A DNA stretch of 22,319 nucleotides from Burkholderiales bacterium (GCA_031257235.1 JAIRPA010000128.1:1-22319), one strand, 5' to 3'; counted from the first letter of the stretch, positions 1-7,623 are shown. The notes: a model not told the origin generated them from the sequence alone. Made by a program: numbers and translations.

Positions 1-22
1 GCAAAAAAGCGAGGTTTGCCAT
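1..22 (-). CDS. 5' end of an unidentified gene following uvrA (partial)
   Basis: On the minus strand an ATG at 22-20 opens a frame reading MANLAFL before the window ends. A purine-rich GGGAGGA lies about nine bases upstream of it, just after the uvrA stop codon, which is good ribosome-binding-site support. The gap to the uvrA stop is 18 bases, so the two genes are probably co-transcribed. Only seven residues are visible, so no product can be named; in some betaproteobacteria a transporter gene or ssb is near uvrA, but these residues do not decide between them. Confidence 0.45.
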
Positions 23-40
23 TTAACGCTTCCTCCCTCT

Positions 41-2887
41 CTACTTTTTGGCGGTGTCGGCTTCGCCCTTCATGTGCTTTTTCAAAAACGCGCCGGTGAA
101 ACTCTTCGCGGTGGCGATGATTTTTTCGGGCGTACCTTGCGCGATGATCTTGCCACCACCGTCGCCGCCTTCCGGACCTAAATCAATAACCCAATCCGCC
201 GTTTTGATTACATCCAAGTTATGTTCAATCACCACAATCGTATTGCCGCCGTCGCGCAAACGATGCAATACATTTAACAGTTGTTCGATGTCGTGAAAAT
301 GCAGCCCGGTGGTCGGCTCGTCCAAGATATACAAAGTGCGTCCGGTGTCGCGCTTGGACAGCTCTAAAGACAATTTAACGCGCTGCGCTTCGCCACCGGA
401 TAAGGTGGTTGCCGATTGCCCCAGTGTGACATAACCCAACCCGACATCCATCAAGGTTTGCAGTCGCCGCGCGATGGCCGGCACCGCGCCAAAAAAATCG
501 CGCGCTTCTTCAATCGTCATCGACAAAACTTCGTGAATGTTTTTGCCTTTGTAGCGCACCTCTAAGGTTTCACGGTTGTAACGCTGCCCATGACACACGT
601 CGCACGGAACGTAAATGTCTGCCAAAAAGTGCATCTCCACTTTAATTAAACCGTCGCCCTCGCACGCTTCGCAACGCCCGCCCTTCACATTAAACGAAAA
701 GCGCCCCGCCTGATACCCGCGCTCACGCGATTCTTTAACCTGCGCGAAGAGTTCACGAATCGGCGTGAACAATCCCGTATAGGTTGCCGGATTCGATCGC
801 GGCGTTCTGCCGATGGGCGCCTGATCGACATTGATGACTTTATCGAAAAAATCCAAGCCTTCGAGCTCTTCGTAGGGCGCGGGCTCGGCATTCGAGTCAT
901 ATAAGTGTTTTGACACCGCATGATACAAAGTATCGTTGATCAGCGTGGACTTGCCCGAACCCGAAACGCCGGTCACGCACGTAAAAAGACCTATCGGTAA
1001 TTTTAAGGTGACGTTTTTTAAGTTGTTGCCGCGCGCGCCGGACAAAACCAACCATCCGTTTTTATCGGGGGAGACGCGCGTTTTAGGCACGGCAATAAAC
1101 TTTTCGCCCGCCAAGTATCGTCCGGTGAGCGAGGATTTGACTTTGGTGATCTGATGAGGCGTGCCTTCCGCCACCACATTGCCGCCGTGAACTCCTGCGC
1201 CCGGACCCATATCCACCACATGATCGGCGGCGCGAATCGCGTCTTCGTCGTGTTCCACCACAATCACCGTATTGCCAAGATCGCGCAAATGTTTGAGCGT
1301 GTTCAATAAGCGATCATTGTCGCGCTGATGCAAACCGATAGAAGGCTCATCCAACACATACATCACACCGGTCAAGCCCGATCCGATTTGGCTTGCCAAA
1401 CGAATCCTTTGAGTTTCCCCGCCGGACAAGGTTTCCGTAGAACGATCCAAAGACAAATACCCTAACCCCACATCGTTTAAAAACGTCAGCCGTGAAACAA
1501 TCTCTCGAACGATTTTGTCGGCAATGGCGGCGCGACTGCCGTGAAATTTTGCACGCGCAAAAAACGCCTGACAATCCAACAACGAATCGGCGCCGACTTC
1601 GTGAATCGCGCGATGATTGACGCGCACGTTTAACGCCTCCGGGCGCAATCGCGCGCCGCGACATTTAGGGCAGGGTTTGGTGTTGATGTATTTGGCCAAT
1701 TCCTCCCGCACCGCCAAAGAATCCGTCTCACGAAAGCGGCGTTCCAAGGTATGAACAATCCCTTCAAAAGGGTGCGGACGCGTCACTTGTTTTCCGGCAG
1801 GATTCACGTAATGAAAATCAATCATCGTGTCGCCCGACCCGAATAATAATAAGTCTTTAATTTTTTGCGGCAGTTTCTCAAAGGGCTTTTCAAGATCAAA
1901 TTTTGCGTGTTGCGCTAAACTTTGCAACATTTGAAAATAAAACGGATTGCGTCGATCCCAGCTTTTGATCGCGCCGGAAGCCAACGACAAATGCGGGAAC
2001 GCGACGATTCTTTGCGGATCAAAAAACGTGATCTGCCCCAAGCCGTCACACGAAGGGCAGGCACCTAAGGGATTGTTGAACGAAAACATGCGCGGCTCTA
2101 ATTCCGAAAGCGCGTAATCGCAAATCGGGCAGGCAAACCGCGCGGAAAAAAGCCGTTCTTTTTGGCGATCCATATCTGCCGCAATCGCGCGCCCGTCTCC
2201 GTGACGCAACGCCGTTTCAAACGATTCGGCAAGACGTTGTTGTGCATCGGGATGAATTTTGACGCGATCAACCACCACTTCCAAGGTGTGCTTGGTGTTT
2301 TTGGCAAGATGCGGGACTTCATCGATTTCATACACCGTGCCGTCGATGCGCACCCGCACAAAACCCTGCCCGCGCAAAGCGTCGATCACATCGTGATGCT
2401 CGCCCTTCCGATTCACAAAAAGCGGCGCCAAAATCATCAACTTCGTGTCGGCGGGCATCGCCAACACCGCGTCCACCATTTGCGAAACCGTCATCGCGTC
2501 TAATTTTTGATCGGGATGATTGGGACAATAAGGCTCGCCCGTGCGGGCGTACAAAAGCCGCAAATAGTCGTGAATTTCCGTCACCGTGCCGACGGTCGAT
2601 CGAGGATTATGGGAGGACGATTTTTGTTCGATGGCAATCGCGGGTGACAAACCTTCGATCACATCAACATCGGGCTTTTCCATCAGCTGCAAAAATTGCC
2701 GCGCATACGCGGAAAGCGATTCAACATAACGCCGCTGCCCCTCCGCGTATAAAGTGTCAAACGCGAGCGAGCTTTTCCCCGACCCGGACAAACCGGTGAT
2801 CACAATCAGCCGATTGCGCGGCAAATCCAATTGAATGTTTTTTAAATTGTGCGTCCGCGCGCCACGTATCCGTATGAAATCCGTCAT
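41..2887 (-). CDS. uvrA: Excinuclease ABC subunit A
   Basis: UvrA is the damage-sensing ATPase of nucleotide excision repair; as a dimer it loads UvrB at lesions in DNA. The 948-residue protein has the usual family length (E. coli about 940) and two ABC ATPase modules. The first Walker A is GLSGSGKSS at residues 32-40, with its signature LSGGETQRIRLAS and Walker B VLDEPSIGLH near 487-520. The second Walker A GVSGSGKST is near 642, with LSGGEAQRVKLS near 832 and ILDEPTTGLH after it. Two zinc modules are intact: CPIC/CPSC at about 253-280 and CEAC/CDVC near 740-765. The ATG at 2887 begins the conserved N-terminus (IRIRGARTHNLKNI) and has a modest AAGAG upstream. No SOS box of the CTGT-N8-ACAG kind was seen in the short upstream gap. 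Confidence 0.98.
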   Translation of the reverse strand: MTDFIRIRGARTHNLKNIQLDLPRNRLIVITGLSGSGKSSLAFDTLYAEGQRRYVESLSAYARQFLQLMEKPDVDVIEGLSPAIAIEQKSSSHNPRSTVGTVTEIHDYLRLLYARTGEPYCPNHPDQKLDAMTVSQMVDAVLAMPADTKLMILAPLFVNRKGEHHDVIDALRGQGFVRVRIDGTVYEIDEVPHLAKNTKHTLEVVVDRVKIHPDAQQRLAESFETALRHGDGRAIAADMDRQKERLFSARFACPICDYALSELEPRMFSFNNPLGACPSCDGLGQITFFDPQRIVAFPHLSLASGAIKSWDRRNPFYFQMLQSLAQHAKFDLEKPFEKLPQKIKDLLLFGSGDTMIDFHYVNPAGKQVTRPHPFEGIVHTLERRFRETDSLAVREELAKYINTKPCPKCRGARLRPEALNVRVNHRAIHEVGADSLLDCQAFFARAKFHGSRAAIADKIVREIVSRLTFLNDVGLGYLSLDRSTETLSGGETQRIRLASQIGSGLTGVMYVLDEPSIGLHQRDNDRLLNTLKHLRDLGNTVIVVEHDEDAIRAADHVVDMGPGAGVHGGNVVAEGTPHQITKVKSSLTGRYLAGEKFIAVPKTRVSPDKNGWLVLSGARGNNLKNVTLKLPIGLFTCVTGVSGSGKSTLINDTLYHAVSKHLYDSNAEPAPYEELEGLDFFDKVINVDQAPIGRTPRSNPATYTGLFTPIRELFAQVKESRERGYQAGRFSFNVKGGRCEACEGDGLIKVEMHFLADIYVPCDVCHGQRYNRETLEVRYKGKNIHEVLSMTIEEARDFFGAVPAIARRLQTLMDVGLGYVTLGQSATTLSGGEAQRVKLSLELSKRDTGRTLYILDEPTTGLHFHDIEQLLNVLHRLRDGGNTIVVIEHNLDVIKTADWVIDLGPEGGDGGGKIIAQGTPEKIIATAKSFTGAFLKKHMKGEADTAKK

Positions 2888-2926
2888 TGAACAACTCTTT
2901 TAAGGGAACAAAGGTGTAAGTTTGCC

Positions 2927-2932
2927 ACTATA
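2927..2932 (-). promoter_or_regulatory. Possible -10 element of the uvrA promoter
   Basis: Read on the minus strand this is TATAGT, one base off the sigma-70 -10 consensus, about 40 bases before the uvrA ATG. No convincing -35 hexamer stands at the right distance. A small inverted repeat, AAAAGT-taag-ACTTTT (2940-2955), lies where the -35 would be and could be an operator. Weak evidence. Confidence 0.3.
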
Positions 2933-2985
2933 CCGCAATAAAAGTTAAGACTTTTAACCTTTGCAAAACTTCCCTATGTTGCTTT

Positions 2986-3017
2986 AAGGGGGGGGGCTAC
3001 GCGGTGGCTACCCCCTT
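2986..3017 (-). terminator. Hairpin just after the M48 peptidase stop
   Basis: On the minus strand AAGGGGG (3017-3011) pairs with CCCCCTT (2992-2986) around a 18-base loop, starting three bases after the stop codon of the peptidase gene. The right arm includes a run of nine G on the plus strand (2988-2996). There is no U-tract after the stem, so it is at best a weak intrinsic terminator. Confidence 0.35.
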
Positions 3018-3019
3018 AT

Positions 3020-4096
3020 TTACCGGGCTTCGTCAAACATTTTGATTCGCTCTTCGGTGTCCGGATGCGTTGAAAGATACGTCTGCCAACGAACCTTGTC
3101 GCTTCCCTCGTGATCCTCCGGCGCGTTTTTGGCATCGGGCGCAGGCTTATCGTTTTCTTCTTGGTGTGATGCACTGATTTTGCGCAACATCGTCGAAAAA
3201 TGTTTGGGCGAAATGTGGTTCGATTGCAACGTGTGCAACGCAAATAAATCCGCTTCCCGCTCAAATTCGCGCGAGTATCCGCTTTGTATCAACAAGACGG
3301 GCGCCGCGGCAATCAAGGAAGAGGTCGAGGTTAAGTCTCCGGTAAAAAGCGCGACAGCAATCGCCAGCGTTGAGGCTTGCAGTAATTGTCGCATCGCGTG
3401 ACGATGCGACACATGCCCGACTTCATGTCCGTAAATCGCCAATAAATCTTCATCATTTTCGGCAAGAAAGATCAATTGATCGGTAAAGACGATGGTGCCG
3501 GAAGGCAGGGCAAACGCATTCGCGCCGATCATAGGCGCGTTTCTGAATTCTACCGACACGGGAATATTGTTGATCGCCGGAATAAAAGCTAAAAGGCGTT
3601 GCCGCAATCGTTGTTGCTCTTGCTCGTCTATTTTGCTTTGAGATAAGAATTCTTTATCTAATAATTGAAGCGTGCCTCTGCCAATCACGCGGGTGGTCTC
3701 TTCCGGAAGCGCAAACGCGACGGCTTTTGCGCCCGCGGGAATGCCGTAATAAATCAGGCAAAAAACAACCGCCGCCGTCACCAGCAATCCGGCCACCACG
3801 TAGCGCAGGCGGCTTTCCAGCCGATGCGCCCAATTGACGCGGGGGCGATGCGGCAACAACATGGCATCAAGCGCTTCATGATCGACCGATTCAAAAATGC
3901 CGCCCTGCGAAAATCGGATGAGGGTCGGCGTGTTGCCCAAACGCGAAGAAACCCGCGCCTCGGCGATAGACTCCGGTGTGGTCAGTGAATCGCCTTCGTC
4001 GCTCACCACAAACCAATGCGCCGTCCCTGTAAAAACTAAGCGGGCGCTTTGTTTTTTGGAACTCTTCCCGTCAAAATAAAAACCGCTTGCGTGCAT
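3020..4096 (-). CDS. M48 family metallopeptidase, membrane-anchored
   Basis: Zinc-dependent M48 peptidase, 358 residues from the chosen start. The zinc motif HEVGH is at 224-228 and the third ligand is the first Glu of EREAD at 279, so the active site is complete. An N-terminal soluble segment (residues 1-85, starting MHASGFYFDGKSS) precedes one clear transmembrane segment near 100-117; a second hydrophobic stretch lies between the two zinc motifs. This N-terminal region plus one membrane anchor plus M48 domain is a known proteobacterial layout, likely acting in envelope protein turnover. An in-frame ATG at 4231 would add 45 residues, but they are translated from hairpin-rich intergenic DNA and do not look like protein, so I prefer ATG 4096. 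No good Shine-Dalgarno is visible. The neighbour upstream is a DUF898 gene. Confidence 0.88.
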   Translation of the reverse strand: MHASGFYFDGKSSKKQSARLVFTGTAHWFVVSDEGDSLTTPESIAEARVSSRLGNTPTLIRFSQGGIFESVDHEALDAMLLPHRPRVNWAHRLESRLRYVVAGLLVTAAVVFCLIYYGIPAGAKAVAFALPEETTRVIGRGTLQLLDKEFLSQSKIDEQEQQRLRQRLLAFIPAINNIPVSVEFRNAPMIGANAFALPSGTIVFTDQLIFLAENDEDLLAIYGHEVGHVSHRHAMRQLLQASTLAIAVALFTGDLTSTSSLIAAAPVLLIQSGYSREFEREADLFALHTLQSNHISPKHFSTMLRKISASHQEENDKPAPDAKNAPEDHEGSDKVRWQTYLSTHPDTEERIKMFDEAR

Positions 4097-4132
4097 GATT
4101 TTAAATCGTTGATTTTCGTTGTTTAAACGCGC

Positions 4133-4150
4133 CGTTTGTTTGAGCAAACG
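4133..4150. repeat. Small inverted repeat upstream of the M48 gene
   Basis: CGTTTG and CAAACG form a perfect 6-bp inverted repeat with a 6-base loop, 37 bases upstream of the preferred M48 start. It could be a leader hairpin or an operator. It is the first of four inverted repeats in this intergenic gap. Confidence 0.4.
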
Positions 4151-4167
4151 ATGTTGCAGAATCAGGA

Positions 4168-4185
4168 CCCCTTTATTAAAAGGGG
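4168..4185. repeat. Inverted repeat CCCCTTT-ATTA-AAAGGGG
   Basis: A perfect 7-bp stem with a 4-base loop lies in the leader of the M48 gene. It has no adjoining T-run on either strand, so it is not a typical terminator. A run of eight G (4201-4208) lies 15 bases to its right. Confidence 0.45.
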
Positions 4186-4229
4186 ATGGCAGCGAAAGTC
4201 GGGGGGGGTGCATCATTCGCCGTTCCTGC

Positions 4230-4261
4230 AAAAAAGTATCCGGCTTCGCCGGTACTTTTTT
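4230..4261. terminator. Bidirectional intrinsic terminator-like hairpin
   Basis: AAAAAAGTA, one unpaired T, CCGGC, a TTC loop, GCCGG and TACTTTTTT make a 14-bp stem with one bulge. GC-rich at the tip and flanked by A6 and T6, it reads as a Rho-independent terminator on either strand. On the minus strand it follows the DUF898 gene and the next hairpin, and would separate that gene from the M48 gene. Confidence 0.65.
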
Positions 4262-4273
4262 GGAAATATAATC

Positions 4274-4303
4274 CGCCCAAAAGTAGGGGTTTACTTTTGG
4301 GCG
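4274..4303. repeat. Perfect 12-bp inverted repeat after the DUF898 gene
   Basis: CGCCCAAAAGTA and TACTTTTGGGCG are perfect inverted copies around a 6-base loop, ending seven bases from the DUF898 stop codon. It shares the AAAAGTA/TACTTTT core with the neighbouring hairpin at 4230-4261. No U-tract follows directly, so it may act as an mRNA-end stabiliser, as part of a double terminator, or as a dispersed repeat unit. Confidence 0.6.
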
Positions 4304-4309
4304 TTCCTC

Positions 4310-5437
4310 CTAAAACCCCACATCAATATCAAAGAGATCGCCGACCTCGCCGCCGGTGGCAGAAAGATCCTCTTGTTGCCGGTCGATAAATTCGTCTAAA
4401 TGGCCGACGGCGGTCACGCTCATGTGTTCTGCCGCATACTGCGCTTGACGCACTTTGGCGAACGGATAAAAAAGTCCTAACGTGAACAACACCCCTAAAG
4501 TGTTCGTCAAGACCAGCCAAAAATAGGATTTGAGTTCGTAACGGCAGTGAAACGTGTGCTCGCCCAACGTTGCGTTATCAAAGCGTAAGTTGGTCAAAGA
4601 CATTCTGATGTACACGGAAGCCAAGAAAAAAATCAACGCCACAAGCACGGGAAAGAAAATCGCAGCGGTTTCCCTGCCTAAACTGCCGGCAAGAACCGCA
4701 CCGACAATAAACACCGGCAAAACGAGAGCCAGCATTTTTAAAAAAGGCTTGTAATAGGGAAAGGTCTCCACATCGTTTTTAAAATCGACATCGCCAAAAC
4801 GCATGTTATTGACGACATATTGCATTTGTTTTCTTAGAAAAGCCGGAAGGAGGAAGCCGAAAAAAGACGCCGCCGCCCACCAAAAAATATAAGTATTGAC
4901 CGCGCCTTTTACCGTTCCGTTAAAATGAAACCTCACGCCGCGCCACGCCGAATAACGCGCGCGAAACGCCAGCGATTGTCTGACCGCCCAAGGCGTAAAC
5001 GCCAAAAGCACCAGAGCGCACACCATGAACAAAACAGGACTGCTTCGTCCGAGCAAGGTGTACAAGAGTAAAAGACCAAACGCAATGCACCGCCCTTTTA
5101 ATATTTTGATTGGATCAGCAAGATATTCAAACGAAGAGCCGTCTAATGTTGTGTTCGCGTAGAAATATCGTTGGGTTCGTACTTTTGCCCACGCCGAATA
5201 AATGCCCAACGTGATGATCGACAAGAAGACATTAACAATCCATATTTTAAAAAATTCGGCGCCCGTCCCGTTGAATTGAAACGAAAGATCGCGAACTTCA
5301 GCAACCGGCGGCAACGAAGTTGTCTGATCGTTTTCCTTTTGATGTCCGCCCACCGGATCATCCAACAACGACAATGCGTGATGGGCATTTTGAACATCGG
5401 CATTTTTGTCCGAAGACGTGTTTGAAGAATTCAGCAT
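4310..5437 (-). CDS. DUF898 (YjgN-like) multi-pass membrane protein
   Basis: A 375-residue membrane protein of the DUF898/YjgN family, whose function is unknown. After a polar N-terminal tail (1-50) comes the family motif region FQFNGTGAEFFKIW (53-66), then about seven hydrophobic segments. An internal repeat is visible: residues 67-91 (ending LGIYSAWAKVRTQRY) and 308-334 (ending LGLFYPFAKVRQAQY) share the pattern LGxxxxxAKVRxxxY, suggesting an old duplication within the family. The C-terminal tail is acidic (QQEDLSATGGEVGDLFD). The start ATG at 5437 has only a weak GAG upstream. The gene lies directly before the M48 peptidase on the same strand, a pairing I recall from other betaproteobacteria, though several hairpins separate the two here. 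Confidence 0.85.
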   Translation of the reverse strand: MLNSSNTSSDKNADVQNAHHALSLLDDPVGGHQKENDQTTSLPPVAEVRDLSFQFNGTGAEFFKIWIVNVFLSIITLGIYSAWAKVRTQRYFYANTTLDGSSFEYLADPIKILKGRCIAFGLLLLYTLLGRSSPVLFMVCALVLLAFTPWAVRQSLAFRARYSAWRGVRFHFNGTVKGAVNTYIFWWAAASFFGFLLPAFLRKQMQYVVNNMRFGDVDFKNDVETFPYYKPFLKMLALVLPVFIVGAVLAGSLGRETAAIFFPVLVALIFFLASVYIRMSLTNLRFDNATLGEHTFHCRYELKSYFWLVLTNTLGVLFTLGLFYPFAKVRQAQYAAEHMSVTAVGHLDEFIDRQQEDLSATGGEVGDLFDIDVGF

Positions 5438-5468
5438 GATTAAAACTCTAACTTTTGGGTGAATACAT

Positions 5469-5517
5469 AAAAAAGGGCAACCCGCTTACATCCCTTTTTG
5501 GATGGCGCGTCGCCCTT
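5469..5517 (-). terminator. Rho-independent terminator of the AGCS symporter gene
   Basis: On the minus strand AAGGGC (5517-5512) pairs with GCCCTT (5478-5473) and is followed by a T-run (to 5469). Inside the loop CGC/GCG and ATCC/GGAT can pair further. It starts 22 bases after the symporter stop codon and precedes the DUF898 start by about 30 bases, so these two genes are probably separate transcription units. Confidence 0.7.
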
Positions 5518-5538
5518 GATTGAATCATCTCTTTTTAA

Positions 5539-6915
5539 TTATTCCCAGTGCTTCTCATCACTAAAATAATCTTTGGTGAGTTTGATGACCACCGGCAGTA
5601 AAAGCACCAACGCGATTAAGTTCGGAATCGCCATCAACCCGTTAAACAGGTCGGATAGATTCCACACAAGACTTAATTTGGCGACCGCGCCGACCGGAAC
5701 AATACACGTAAAGAAAATTCTATACGGCAAAGCGGCTTTTTCGCCGAATAAATAAATCACGCAACGCTCGCCATAAACGCACCAGCCCAAAATGGTCGAA
5801 AACGCGAAAAGAATCAAACTGACAATGACCAACCAGCGCGTGCCCGGAATGACCGATTCAAACGCATTTTGCGTCAACACCCCCGCAGACGCGCCGGCTT
5901 CCATCCATTGTCCGGAGACCATGATCACTAAACCGGAAATGGAACACACCACGATCGTATCCAAGAACGGGTCCAACATTCCCAATAACCCCTGCTTGAC
6001 CGGATGTTTGACGATTGCGGTTGCGTGAGCCATCGGCGCGCTACCCAAGCCGGCTTCGTTCGAGAATAATCCGCGCGCCACGCCAAAACGAATCGCCAAC
6101 GCAATGGTCGATCCGGCAAAGCCCCCGACCGCCGCATGTCCGGTGAACGCGCTTTCGATGATGGTCCAAAACGCGGCAGGCACCTGATCAATTTTGACAA
6201 TCAAAATCACCAACCCGCTGATCACATAAATAAGTGCCATGACCGGAACCAAGGTTCCCGCCACCGCACCAATTCTTTTCACACCGCCCACCACGACAAT
6301 ACCGACTAACACAAACAAAATCGCCGCCATCACCATCGTGGCCATTTGCTCGTTTTCCGGGGAAACAATGGCATGTACCACATTCCCCGTGATCGAATTG
6401 GCTTGCGTCATGTTTCCGATACCAAACGACGCAACCATACCAAAGACCGCAAAAAGGGTGGCAAGCCATTTCCAATTTTTACCTAAGCCGTTTTTGATGT
6501 AATACATCGGACCGCCGACAAAACTGCCTTTGGGCGTCACCTCACGGAAATGCACGGCAAGCGTTGCCTCACAAAACTTGGTGCTCATCCCGACCAAAGC
6601 AGTCATCCACATCCAGAAGACGGCGCCCGGACCGCCGAGCAAAATCGCCGTCGCCACCCCCACGATATTGCCGGTTCCGACCGTTGCCGCCAAAGAGGTC
6701 ATCAACGCGCGAAACGGCGTTAATTCACCTTCGTGTTCCGGGTGAGCTTTTCTACCCCGCCACATCACGGCAAAAGCGTGGAAAAGTTTTCTAAACGCAA
6801 TAAACTTAAGGCTGACCGTTAAAATGACACCGACCAACAATAAAAGCGGGATCAAAACATAAGGACCCCAGACAACACCATCAATCTTATCAATCCAAGC
6901 ATTAAACGCTTCCAT
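5539..6915 (-). CDS. AGCS family sodium:alanine/glycine symporter
   Basis: An inner-membrane amino acid carrier of the alanine-or-glycine:cation symporter family (AlsT/DagA type), importing small amino acids with sodium. The 458-residue product has around ten hydrophobic segments and two family hallmark stretches: AATVGTGNIVGVATAI at 76-91 and SNEAGLGSAPMAHATA at 285-300. Length is normal for the family. The frame stays open to an ATG at 7044, but I place the start at ATG 6915 (MEAFNAWIDK): a GGAGA Shine-Dalgarno sits about nine bases upstream, and the extra 43 residues do not resemble the family's N-terminus. An intrinsic terminator follows the gene. The exact substrate cannot be told from sequence. 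Confidence 0.93.
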   Translation of the reverse strand: MEAFNAWIDKIDGVVWGPYVLIPLLLLVGVILTVSLKFIAFRKLFHAFAVMWRGRKAHPEHEGELTPFRALMTSLAATVGTGNIVGVATAILLGGPGAVFWMWMTALVGMSTKFCEATLAVHFREVTPKGSFVGGPMYYIKNGLGKNWKWLATLFAVFGMVASFGIGNMTQANSITGNVVHAIVSPENEQMATMVMAAILFVLVGIVVVGGVKRIGAVAGTLVPVMALIYVISGLVILIVKIDQVPAAFWTIIESAFTGHAAVGGFAGSTIALAIRFGVARGLFSNEAGLGSAPMAHATAIVKHPVKQGLLGMLDPFLDTIVVCSISGLVIMVSGQWMEAGASAGVLTQNAFESVIPGTRWLVIVSLILFAFSTILGWCVYGERCVIYLFGEKAALPYRIFFTCIVPVGAVAKLSLVWNLSDLFNGLMAIPNLIALVLLLPVVIKLTKDYFSDEKHWE

Positions 6916-7302
6916 GACTAATGTCTCCAGAAAAGGTGAGAAATAAGGAAAAATCGGAACTAAAAAACACTCTGTCAAGTCAAGACGCGATGAGTATAAA
7001 CGAAAAAAAGAATGCGCAACGAATTGAAACAAAATTTTGCCCAACCTAAAAACCGCACAAAACCCGTCGGTGGGGTGTTACAACTCAAACCCTTTCCCCC
7101 CTCTTGCATGGAAATGCCTCATGGACGGTTTCCCAAATGAGCGTTACAATTTCGGGTTCTAAAGATTTTTGAAAAACCTGCCGGACGAAGGCATTTGGGC
7201 GAAACTTACTTTGCGAAGCAAAGTGAGTGGAGACCAAAAACCCAAAGGACGGTAGGTATTTGAAAAACCGCCGTGTTTGCAAAGATTTTTTATTTAAGGA
7301 TT
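6916..7302. other. Divergent intergenic region left of tRNA-Arg
   Basis: 387 bases without a credible protein gene, between the leftward symporter gene and the rightward tRNA gene. The left part should hold the symporter promoter: on the minus strand there is a TTGACA at 6978-6973, but its matching -10 (GATTTT) is poor, and a TATACT lies further upstream. The right part (7163-7270) is a long imperfect palindrome. No promoter hexamers could be assigned with confidence to the tRNA gene, though an A/T-rich stretch (7284-7297) precedes it. Confidence 0.6.
7163..7270. repeat. Long imperfect palindrome with a strong central hairpin
   Basis: The core is ACTTACTTTGC (7204-7214), a GAA loop, and GCAAAGTGAGT (7218-7228): 11 paired positions with a single G-T wobble. 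Symmetric outer arms also match: the reverse complement of 7171-7183 agrees with 7250-7262 at 10 of 13 positions, with looser similarity between. The whole looks like a degenerate interspersed repeat or MITE-like element beside the tRNA gene. No target-site duplication or transposase was recognised. Confidence 0.55.
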
Positions 7303-7378
7303 GCGTCCGTAGCTCAGGGGATAGAGTATTGCCCTCCGAAGGCAAGGGTCGCAGGTTCGATTCCTGCCGGACGCGCCA
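7303..7378 (+). tRNA. tRNA-Arg (anticodon CCG)
   Basis: A complete 76-base cloverleaf with encoded CCA. The acceptor stem GCGTCCG pairs with CGGACGC (7368-7374). The D-arm GCTC/GAGT follows, then the anticodon stem TTGCC/GGCAA around the loop CTCCGAA, with anticodon CCG at 7336-7338, and the T-arm GCAGG-TTCGATT-CCTGC (7351-7367). The discriminator base is G. It reads the arginine codon CGG. It occupies the place upstream of dnaN where dnaA is normally found. No clear terminator follows. Confidence 0.97.
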
Positions 7379-7472
7379 ACGTTTATGCTTTATGCGTAGA
7401 TTTTATTCATTGAACATTTTAAACGCATGGTCGTTTTCCCTTTTCGCCTGTACAAAGTCTGTTCATGCGGAG

Positions 7473-7481
7473 TGGTATAAT
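7473..7481 (+). promoter_or_regulatory. Extended -10 promoter, probably for dnaN
   Basis: TGGTATAAT is a perfect TG-N-TATAAT extended -10 element. The base at the -35 position is not consensus-like (CAAAGT at 17 bases), which extended -10 promoters tolerate. The expected transcription start, near 7488, falls inside the first DnaA box, so bound DnaA would be expected to affect this promoter. The resulting dnaN leader would be about 170 bases. Confidence 0.6.
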
Positions 7482-7482
7482 C

Positions 7483-7500
7483 TGTGGATACTGTGAATAA
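7483..7500 (-). promoter_or_regulatory. Two abutting DnaA boxes
   Basis: On the minus strand 7500-7492 reads TTATTCACA, which fits TTATNCACA fully, and 7491-7483 reads GTATCCACA, one base off TTATCCACA. They touch head to tail with no gap and overlap the predicted start site of the extended -10 promoter. Confidence 0.65.
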
Positions 7501-7551
7501 CCCGTCACCCTTTAAAACTTGTTCTTACCTGTTCAATGTGTCCCGACCGGC

Positions 7552-7560
7552 TTATTCACC
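7552..7560 (+). promoter_or_regulatory. DnaA box, one mismatch
   Basis: TTATTCACC differs from TTATNCACA only in the last base. It lies between the abutting pair and the perfect box further right, in the opposite orientation to the pair. Confidence 0.4.
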
Positions 7561-7605
7561 GAACCAAATGCTTTTTAACGTATTGATTTTTAAGACTTTT
7601 TAGGC

Positions 7606-7614
7606 TTATCCACA
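7606..7614 (+). promoter_or_regulatory. Perfect consensus DnaA box
   Basis: TTATCCACA matches the strong DnaA box exactly, 45 bases upstream of the dnaN ATG and next to the AT-rich stretch. A strong box beside an AT-rich segment is the arrangement expected of a DnaA-opened unwinding element. Confidence 0.75.
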
Positions 7615-7623
7615 GAAGAGTAT

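Noticed and set aside
4097..4231. 45-residue N-terminal extension of the M48 peptidase
   Set aside because: The extension is encoded by hairpin-rich DNA and does not resemble the family; the segment beginning at ATG 4096 does.
4136..4399. Plus-strand frames of 87 and 67 residues across the hairpin cluster
   Set aside because: They run through terminator hairpins and into the 3' end of the DUF898 gene on the other strand; residue content follows the repeats, not a protein.
6916..7044. 43-residue N-terminal extension of the AGCS symporter
   Set aside because: The ATG at 6915 has a proper GGAGA ribosome-binding site and starts the conserved part of the protein.
7085..7345. 86-residue minus-strand frame over the palindrome and tRNA-Arg
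   Set aside because: It overlaps the tRNA gene, and most of it is a translation of the palindromic repeat; no ribosome-binding site and no recognisable family.
7303..7378. tRNA-Arg as an integration site for a mobile element
   Set aside because: No integrase and no repeated copy of the tRNA 3' end were found in the window.
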